Made by a program: the position numbers and the translations under genes. Positions 56,901-64,000 of a stretch of 64,000 bases of DNA are shown piece after piece. Every line of letters begins with the position of its first letter. Positions within the stretch are counted from its first letter, which is position 1. The stretch comes from Adenophora triphylla var. japonica (taxonomy: Eukaryota; Streptophyta; Magnoliopsida; Asterales; Campanulaceae), in the NCBI GenBank assembly GCA_022495995.1, contig JAFEMH010000740.1, positions 310,001 through 374,000 of the forward strand, given 5' to 3'. A model generated the notes under the pieces. The model was given only the letters and a program-made list of their open reading frames with translations, searched no databases and was not told the origin of the DNA.

Positions 56901-58058
56901 CTATATGTCGCTGTCAGTTCAGAAAAGTTTGTGCTTCCCCTCTAAACTATACTTCATCTGTTTATAGACGAGTGTCCAGTTTTTACTTTTGAAGAAAATC
57001 TTAAGGCGCAAGGCGTATACTTTTTAGAAAATGGATTTAGGAACGGAGAAGTTGAGCTTAAATCACTTCTGTTTTCCAGAATCTGTGCTGTAAACTAACC
57101 TTTAATAGTAACTTTTCGTTTCTTTCCGAAAACACAGGTATAGACAATATGGAATATGGGGTAAGTATGCCGAAAAGTATCCGGATAAAGATTTGGTCTA
57201 CACCATTGGCAGCAGTTCTTATCAAAAAGACTGGTTCTTTGCTCATGTCACCAGGTTTTTTTCTTGAACCTATTTGTTTCGATTTTATTTCTATGTGCAT
57301 TTGTGTATGTCCCCGGGCATTACTTCTTGTTATGGAAAAAATTACTCAAATATTTTGTTTACTAAAAATAGTCCAGTTTGCAATGTTAACTGTTAGCGAA
57401 TCTTCTTTACAGTCAAACTCCACTGGCCCCACCAGATTCCTTCTGACATAACTTGTTTTGCAGGGATACAGGAAACGGCAACTTCGTAGGTACAACTTGG
57501 CAAATTTTATTTGATATTGACCATGTCAACACGGCTGGAAACTATACGCTACACATGGCATTAGCGTCTACCAATGGAGCTGAACTTCAAGTACATAATT
57601 CTTGCAGATCAATGTGCTCTTAACCAATTCGATATTGTTGTTGTTGTTATTGCTTGTTGGTATTATATTGTTGTTTTGTTTGTTGTTGCTGTTGCTGTTG
57701 TTATTGCTTGTTGGTTTTATATTGTTGTTGTTGTTGTTGTTTTTGTTGTTGTTATTTGAAGTTGTTGTTTGTTGTTGCTTGAAGTTGTTGTTGTTGTCGT
57801 TATTATTGTTAGGTTCGGATCAACTGCCCAGATGTCAACGGACCCCACATCACGACGGGGCTCATAGGAAAGGACAATGCAATTGCTAGACATGGGATTC
57901 ATGGTTTGTATTGGCTTTACAGCGTTGGAATTCCAGGCCCTCTCTTGCTTGATGGGAAGAACACGATTTTTTTCACGCAAACGAGGGGAGGAAGCCCGTT
58001 TTATGGGATCATGTATGACTATATTCGTTTAGAACAGCCTCCAGATTCTACAAAATAG
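53905..58058 (+). CDS. Rhamnogalacturonan endolyase RGL2 (PL4), 16 exons, 676 aa
   Basis: Paralogue of RGL1 with the same exon phases. It would cut rhamnogalacturonan I in the wall. Exons: 53905-53987, 54089-54164, 54248-54369, 54446-54499, 54579-54698, 54813-54932, 55016-55151, 55267-55437, 55543-55701, 56022-56128, 56212-56302, 56419-56560, 56767-56926, 57138-57254, 57464-57590, 57813-58058. All join in frame. The N-terminus MELNARRYMGVIFFQLLIMS looks like a signal peptide. Lyase domain about 35-380 (YWDVVWSDP, KYQYSTENKDNKLHGW, FFSTHYAGEN), Fn3-like about 390-465, CBM-like about 475-675 (RTLWEIGIPDRTAAEF, GIMYDYIRLEQ). Putative catalytic Lys241 and His300 are kept, inferred by spacing. The exon 10/11 joint gives Trp where RGL1 has Arg. 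Intron 1 is only 101 bp. Introns 9 and 12 contain MITEs, and intron 15 a GTT repeat. The exon 1 donor (CA|GTTGGG) is the least certain. Confidence 0.93.
55724..55950. mobile_element. Decayed MITE in RGL2 intron 9
   Basis: CTTCCTCTGTCCCAAAATAAATGACCATTT and its inverse (AGGTCATTCATTTTGGAACA) with an end GTACAGAGGGAGTA. Stowaway-type, imperfect. Confidence 0.7.
56628..56739. mobile_element. Small fold-back MITE in RGL2 intron 12
   Basis: TACTACCTCTGTCCCAAAAT and ATTTTGGGACGGAGGGAGTA with the central palindrome CTCTTGATCAAGAG shared with the copy at 51330. Confidence 0.9.
57635..57810. repeat. (GTT)n-rich microsatellite in RGL2 intron 15
   Basis: Imperfect GTT/TTG trinucleotide repeats over about 175 bp, ending 3 bp before the exon 16 acceptor. 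It yields artefactual Val/Leu/Cys-rich open frames on the plus strand. Confidence 0.9.
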
Positions 58059-58291
58059 AGGGTTGTTTGCAGATCATATTTTCATGTTCTACAACTTAAT
58101 GGAAAATGCTAAGTTTATTCATATCGTAGGTGACAATATTGAAAGAAAATAATGTTATAGGGATGAAAACACAAGAAAAAAGGTCAGAGATGAAAATGAT
58201 GTTTTTGCCGATAAGTATTAACCGTTGTTATCAATTATGTCACATTTGCTAATAAATCATTAGCGCAGGAATTATGTTCTCCTTTTGTCCC

Positions 58292-58372
58292 GATTTAATG
58301 TTCTTAGTTTGACTTGATATGAGGATTAAGAAAAACGTTTCGATTTAATGTTCTTAGTTTGACTTGACATGA
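58292..58372. repeat. 49-bp tandem duplication
   Basis: CGATTTAATGTTCTTAGTTT...GACTTGAYATGAGG occurs at 58292 and again at 58341, separated by ATTAAGAAAAACGTTT. The upstream CTCCTTTTGTCC suggests a MITE end. Confidence 0.7.
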
Positions 58373-59432
58373 GGCATCAAAGCCGGCGCAGTCAAATTCT
58401 AGCCGCCCGCGTCATCATTGATCACGTCATCACCCCAATTTCAAATATCAAATTGACGGCCTTTCAACGAGCTAGGGTTTCATAACCCTAAGGACGCAAA
58501 CTCCCGGCCCATCGAGACGACTCAAGAGTTGGGGGCCATTGAATGGAATAATTTGTGATGGGCCAAGCCCAAGTCGTTTCCCTCCAAGGAACGGGCTCGA
58601 CAGGCCCACTAAGAGATCAAGCCCGAAGAATCAACTCAAGATTTGGGTCGTGGCCCGTCAAACAATGGATGGCAGTCATTGCCACTGAGCGACTAAGCCC
58701 ATCCAATGACGAACCATCTCCCCCATGGGTCGTAGCCCATCCGATCGACACCTGAGTTGGGCCGTAGCCCGTCTGACAAAGGATGGTCGTCGTCGCCAAC
58801 GAGCGACCAAACCCATCCAAAGACGAGGCTCCACGCCCAGGCACTCACTCGTCGTCTCGTCTGTAAGTGACGACCCTCCCAGACGTACAGCTCTAGGTTG
58901 TCAATCTACTCAGCTTGCTCAACAAGCCATCTTTGGATAAAGTCAAACCTGCCACTGGGCCCCTCTGCACATATGTCCCCACGGAACTAGCAGTAGCGCC
59001 AGAGTGTGCAGGTGACACTTTCCATTATAAGGCAAACCACTGTACATGACAGGTACAACAGTGTCCTTGCTCGTACGGAGCAATCACAGGACGCCACGTG
59101 AACACATGGAGACGAAATCAATCCAACGATTGATAGCAATCCAATCCAACGGTCCAGATGGGAACCCTAGTTCCCTTCACCTACTATAAATACATGAGCA
59201 GTGTCATGGGCTAAGGTAATGTAACTTTCACTATTCGCATACACACACCTACACGTTCTCAATATCTCCATATCACCTTCTCCAGCCCATACTGATTCTC
59301 ACGCCGGAGGACCTTGCCGGACAAGCCCCGACGCAGTTCACGGTTGATTTCTGGTGGTGTGCAGGTCTCAAGTCAACTCTTTATTCTGCTGGATCGTAAC
59401 AAGCTGAGCCCGAACGATTTCCTGCGTCATCA
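58373..59432 (+). mobile_element. 5' LTR of gypsy element F (left end approximate)
   Basis: The sequence before the gag of element F has LTR features: a TATAAATA box at 59185-59192, a downstream CT/CA-rich leader, and an end at about CCTGCGTCATCA (59432). A plausible primer site, TGGTTCCATTGCCGG (59436-59450), follows. GGGCCGTAGCCCGTC-type segments are repeated at about 58640 and 58760. The left end is set only by the end of the tandem duplication, as no second LTR is in the window to confirm it. Confidence 0.45.
59095..59192 (+). promoter_or_regulatory. LTR F promoter: G-box and TATA box
   Basis: CACGTG (G-box core) at 59095-59100 within GCCACGTGAAC, and TATAAATA at 59185-59192, 85 bp downstream. 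Promoter activity is inferred from motif and position. Confidence 0.45.
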
Positions 59433-59652
59433 GAGTGGTTCCATTGCCGGAAAACGTTTGCTAGAGACCTCAAGAAAGTTTAGAAGCTCACCGGAAAAAT
59501 CTGGAGATGGTGTCCGACGGACACACTGCAAGTAGGTCAATGGAGAATGACGGCAGGCCACCCTCGCCAGAGAAGGCCACCAGGAAAATCCCAGACCTCC
59601 CTCACCTCAACCTAGGAGCCCTAATCTGAGGGTTACCAGGTCACACGGTGTT

Positions 59653-61400
59653 GTGGATGACACTGGCCTTCCAGATGCGAGGAGGAGAAAAAAAAGGCCT
59701 GCTCCTGAACAGCGGCAACGTCGACCCCCAGTTGTAAGGAGGGCCGAGGAAGCTACTGTACGAAACGTGGGAGGCCCATCCAAACCACATCTCGCCAGAA
59801 CCGCTTTCCTCTTCGAAAGAGCAAACGCTCTTCACGAACTCCTGCAAGTCCAGAACGAACTTATCCGAATGGCCGAGGACCGACTTGCCAAGGCCTCCCA
59901 TAACACTGTCACGTCTGGAAGACGACGGAATGAGAGAGGGGGTGATTGTCGTCGTGAGGAAAATTCGGCAGGGAACGATCGTCGAATGCCGCAGCCAGAC
60001 CTCAGGGACCATCTTAACCAACGCCGCAGTGAGGGACTCTCATCTCAACGACGACGGGAGGAGGCGGATAGAGAGCATCGTCGATCTCTTGCAAATGAGA
60101 ATCTTGAGCATAACCAGAACCAAGCTATTCGAGGTCATCAAATGACCCCTTCAGTGCGCAATGAACGAGCCCCGAGTCACAAGGAAAGGACACGTACTCC
60201 CCCTCGTCGCAGACGAGAACAATCACGATCCTATAGACCGTCCCCTCCCCGAAGTAACCGAAGAGAAAGGACGGTTTCTCGACGACCGGCGGTCTCGGAA
60301 AGGCAACGGTCGAACACTGTTTCACGAGGTCCTCGTCGAGATCGGTTTCCGCAAGCAAACCAAGCAGGAGAAGTTGACATGCGGGAGTTCCTCAGGCTCA
60401 AGCGTCAGGTTGAGGAATTGACGGCTAAAAAGAACAACGTTGATAGTGATGATTCTGAAGACGATGTTGGCACATTGAAACCTTTAGCCCCATGGATGCT
60501 CGAGCTAGGACCGCCAGAGCCAGGATTCAAATTGCCTGACTTGAAACAATACGACGGCTCAACGAGTGCTTTGGATCATATGCAGCACCTAGAGGCTCAG
60601 ATATGTCTGGTGTCTAGGTATTCGAGACAAGATGATGTGATGTGTAAGGCTCTAACTAGCACGTTGACTGAAGCAGCTCTAAGGTGGTTCAGATGCCTTC
60701 CTAAGGGAAGCATTGATTCTTGGAAACAAATGCGAAAGAAATTTTTGGGTAGATTTGCAACTGCTGGAGATCGTCGTAAGACGGTGAACGATCTAAGTAA
60801 CATCACCTAAGAAGCGAATGAGACCTCAATGAATTATTTCAAGAGATTCAAGAAATTGGTTGACCAGATCGACGAGGATCTGACAGACCGGGAAATCATA
60901 AACTGTTTCAGGCATGGAATCGTTTCTTCAACCTTGGACTACGAGTTTCAAGTCCACCCGGCCAAGTCCAGAAAAGACCTCTACGCTAAGGCATATGCAG
61001 TGGCCGAGGATGAGGAGAGGAAGATGCAAAGAGATGGGAAGGCCGTCGTCAGTGACGAGGCGGCAAAATCCAAGAAGAACAAGGCTGGTGATAAAGGGAA
61101 GAACAAGCCGGGAAAAGCTGAGAAAGTACCTGATTCATACACTCCTTTGACTGTATCACGGGCAGAGATTCCGAGCAACGTAGATTTTGGGCCAGCACCT
61201 AAAATGAACCCCAATGCAAAGGGGAAGAAAAACATGAGCAAGTACTGTGAATATCACCGAGACAGGGGGCATGACACAGAGGAATGTTTTAGTTTGAAAA
61301 AGATAATTCAACGGTGGATAGACGACGGTCGCCTCGACCAATATGTAAAGAGGGATCGTCTAGCGGCCAACAATCGAACCGCTAACAACGACCCTCCAGT
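59653..61400 (+). pseudogene. gag of element F
   Basis: A plus-strand frame starts around 59653 with an Arg-rich basic region, RRRKKRPAPEQRQRRPPVVR, and a long Arg/Ser/Pro-rich stretch. Capsid follows: LPDLKQYDGSTSALDHMQHL, LTEAALRWFRCLPKGSIDSW, KFLGRFATAGDRRKTVNDL, and, after a stop TAA at 60808, NYFKRFKKLVDQIDEDLTDR. The stop is in the same frame and probably was a Gln codon (CAA to TAA). The finger KYCEYHRDRGHDTEEC (about 61240-61290) is the Tat/Athila type. The gag domain is otherwise complete. The true start may lie upstream. Confidence 0.8.
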
Positions 61401-62640
61401 GAGGCAGCCGAGATTGGTCCTAGTTATTTCTGAAGAAGCGAGCAAGAACCAGATCAAAAGTGCTATCTATCATTTGAAGAAAGCCCCCCATGTTCCCCCA
61501 AGAAAGGACGTTCCAAATGATGTGATAAGTTTTTACCCGTATGAGTTGTCAGCCAATCCTCTAGCCCGTCAACAAACTTTGATCGTCCCAGGTTTTATTG
61601 ACAACTGTGACTCAAGAAGAATACTCATTGATACTGGGGCAGCAAAAGATATCTTGTTCTACAGCGTCTACCAAAAGATGGGTCTACCTGATAGTCGACT
61701 AAGCCCTTACTTAGGTCGTCTTGAGGGATTCACCAACCACCGTGTAGACGCTAAAGGACAAATTGACTTGCCCGTCGATATTGGGGATCATCCATTGAGA
61801 ACAATCCAAACTGTTACCTTCATTGTGATTGATGTTGTAAGTGATTATCATGCAATACTTGGCCAACCAGGACAAGCCGCGCTAGGGATCGTCGCATCTG
61901 TCCCTCACCAAAGAATTAAATTTCCAACACGCTCAGGAGTCGAATGTGTATTGGGGACGGCCCCAGAATTCCTTGAGCATGTGTTGAAGACCAAGAGGAC
62001 TGTTGAAATAGACGACCCTGAGCATATAGTAAAATTTTCAAAATCAATCAAGCAAACGACGACCTCCTGCTCCAACGTCTCAACGATCAAGTGTGTGGAC
62101 GAGCCTGAGAGCTTTGTTGAGGAAATATTCCTGGACGACCAAATAGCAGCTCCACAGCTTTTGGTCAACCAGGAATCGGGGGCAGAACTGGACAAGTTGA
62201 TTGAGGATGAAGTGCCTAACCTCACCCAAGAAGCAAAGAGGAAGATCAAGGAGGTCGTAATTGAGTCCATGGATTTTCGTGATGATGCTCCTGAGCTTAA
62301 GCCTGCCGATGAGCTGATTGAGTTGGACATCCACCCAAACTACCTTGAGCAAAAGATAAAACTGGGGTCTCAGTTAACAACTGAGGAGAGGGATGAGATA
62401 ATCACCCTACTCAAACATAACCTCGATGTCTTTGCTTGGAGGGTCGAAGATATGAAAATCATAAGGGAGGATGTTGCCGTCCACAGGCTTGGGGTGAACC
62501 CAACGATAAAGTTCAAGGAACAGAGATTGAGAATTTTTTCCACTGAAAAGGAGATTGCTATCAAGCAAGAGATTGAAAAGTTGTTAAGTGCGGGAATAAT
62601 TGTGGATGCTGGATTCACAACTTGGTTGGCAAACGTTTAG
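61401..62640 (+). pseudogene. Protease region of element F pol
   Basis: Same frame as gag. Retropepsin: DSRRILIDTGAAKDILFYSV with catalytic Asp in DTG (about 61620-61640), then VVSDYHAILGQPGQAALGIV (about 61835-61890). The RT N-terminal segment follows with LLKHNLDVFAWRVEDMKIIR (about 62405-62465) and LRIFSTEKEIAIKQEIEKLL, ending TTWLANV where a 1-2 base deletion near 62630 shifts the frame. The 603-codon frame from 60829 covers gag end and protease without a stop. Confidence 0.82.
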
Positions 62641-64000
62641 TTAAAAAGCCCAACGGGAAATGGAGATTGTGTGTGGATTTCACCGACCTGAACCTGGCAT
62701 GCCCCAAGGACAGTTACCCCCTACCACGAATTGACAAGCTCGTCGATTCGGTAGCTGGGCATACGAACCTCAGTTTTTTGGACGCTTACTCCGGCTATCA
62801 TCAAATTAAGATGGCCAAGGAGGATATTCCAAAGACAGCCTTCCAAGCTGCGGGTGGAACTTATTGCTATACGAAGATGCCCTTTGGGCTGAAGAACGCC
62901 GGGGTAACTTATCAACGAATGTTCAACAAAGTTTTCAAGGGTCAGCTAGGTGATAATCTGGAGGCGTACATAGACGACATGGTCGTCAAGTCAAAGAAAA
63001 GGAAGCATGTGGACGACCTTCAGCAGACTTTCTCCAACCTACGAGCAAACAACATGGTACTCAATCCAGCCAAGTGTGTTTTCGGTGTTGCAGCAGGCAA
63101 GTTCTTAGGGTTTATGCTCTTTCAAAGGGGGATAGAGGCTAACCCTGAAAAAATTAAGGCGTTGATTGACATGGCCGAGCCAACGTGCATCAAGGAGGTC
63201 CAAAGGCTGAACGGATGAGTGACAGCTCTAGGTCGTTTTATTTCAAAATCAGCCGAAAGATCTTTGCCTTTTTTCAAGGCTCTTCGTGGTGCGAAAGATT
63301 CTAAATGGACGGAGGAATGTTCACGATCGTTCAGCCAGCTCAAGGAATACCTCGGCTCTCCACCTCTTCTTAGCAGCCCCGTAGCCGGGGAAGACTTATA
63401 TGTCTATCTCTCGGCGGGTGACAAGGCCATCGCTGCCGTGATGGTCAGAGAAGAGAATGGAATACAAAAGCCAGTGTACTACGTGAGCAAATCCCTATCT
63501 GATGTTGAGACTCGTTATTTTAATGCTGAGAAAATTTCCTACGCTCTCGTCATTGCAGCACGAAAGCTACGAGCATATTTCTCAGCCCACTCCATTGTTG
63601 TTTATACTGATGCCCCACTAAGAAAGATCTTACACCGACCTGAGAGCTCTGGTCGACTGCTAAATTGGAGCATTGAAATGACAAAATTTGACATTCAATA
63701 TCGGGCGCGAAAGACTTTGCAAGCCCAAGCTCTGGCCGACTTCTTGATCGAGACGACTTTCAACTCTGACGATGATCAAAGGGTGCCACCGCAGAAAATT
63801 ATCAAGGGCAGCAGGTAGATGATCAACCAGAAAAGCTATCTTTTCCCGTTGGATGTTGGAAAAATTTTTCAGATGGGTCGGCGACAAAGGAGCTCAGTGG
63901 GGCAGGAATTGTGCTGGTGGAGCCGGAGAGTGAAACTGTTTTCGAAGAAGTTTTAAGGTTTAAGTTTCAAGCCTCGAATAATCAAGCAGAATACGAAACA
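62622..64000 (+). pseudogene. RT-RNase H of element F, cut by window edge
   Basis: RT motifs are WRLCVDFTDLNLACPKDSYP, LSFLDAYSGYHQIKMAKEDI, YCYTKMPFGLKNAGVTYQRM and the catalytic YIDDMVVKSK (about 62970). A stop TGA at 63216 interrupts QRLNG-VTALGRFISKSAER and looks like an Arg CGA changed to TGA. Past it, FFKALRGAKDSKWTEECSRS and YYVSKSLSDVETRYFNAEKI are the RNase H-like connection. A further frame change near 63820 precedes FSDGSATKELSGAGIVLVEP and NNQAEYET, the start of a second RNase H-type domain. Integrase would lie beyond 64000. Confidence 0.85.

Noticed and set aside
57574..57980. Val/Leu/Thr-rich frames on both strands
   Set aside because: They read through the GTT microsatellite of RGL2 intron 15 and into exon 16 in the wrong frame.

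Overview
The window is nuclear DNA of a flowering plant. The evidence is spliced genes with GT-AG introns, Ty3/gypsy and Ty1/copia LTR retrotransposons, hAT and Stowaway-type elements beginning CTCCCTCCGTCCC, tRNA-derived SINEs and a CT-rich 5' leader. A eudicot is likely, but I cannot name the species. About two thirds of the window is transposon DNA in nested layers. The clear host genes are a tandem group of rhamnogalacturonan endolyase genes (polysaccharide lyase family 4).

Layout. 1-4446: gag, leader, tRNA-Arg-type primer site and truncated 5' LTR of a minus-strand Tat/Ogre-like gypsy element (A). 4447-14593: a second minus-strand Tat/Ogre-like element (B), with gag, protease plus G-patch, RT, RNase H, primer site and a 2.3 kb LTR. 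It lacks integrase and cuts into a cinnamyl-alcohol-dehydrogenase exon at 14598-14871. 15.2-18.2 kb: a hairpin minisatellite split by a 1.7 kb hAT element with an exact 8-bp target duplication. 18.96-21.29 kb: three LTRs of a GCGGCCGC-rich family (E), two pointing right and one pointing left, with a gag fragment between. 21.48-32.41 kb: gypsy element C (gag and protease only, no RT or integrase), split by a complete but decayed copia element D (23029-31255, target duplication CAGTA). 32.4-39.2 kb: AT-rich spacer with a SINE, Stowaway MITEs and two copies of an unfamiliar hairpin-bounded repeat.

39.2-58.1 kb is the gene region. RGL1 (16 exons, 682 aa) and RGL2 (16 exons, 676 aa) are both open on the plus strand. 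Between them lie a decayed RGL pseudogene, a large fold-back repeat and a nest in which a hAT-like element holds a solo LTR of family E, which itself holds a hAT MITE. 58.4-64.0 kb is the 5' part of a plus-strand gypsy element (F), running off the edge.

The two intact RGL products carry an apparent signal peptide and should act in the cell wall or apoplast on pectin rhamnogalacturonan I. The other coding sequences are retrotransposon proteins broken by frameshifts and stop codons. The most unusual pattern is that several unrelated LTR families each carry their own CpG-rich palindromic modules close upstream of the LTR TATA box. The second most unusual is the hairpin-bounded GATATC repeat family at 33.3 and 36.0 kb.
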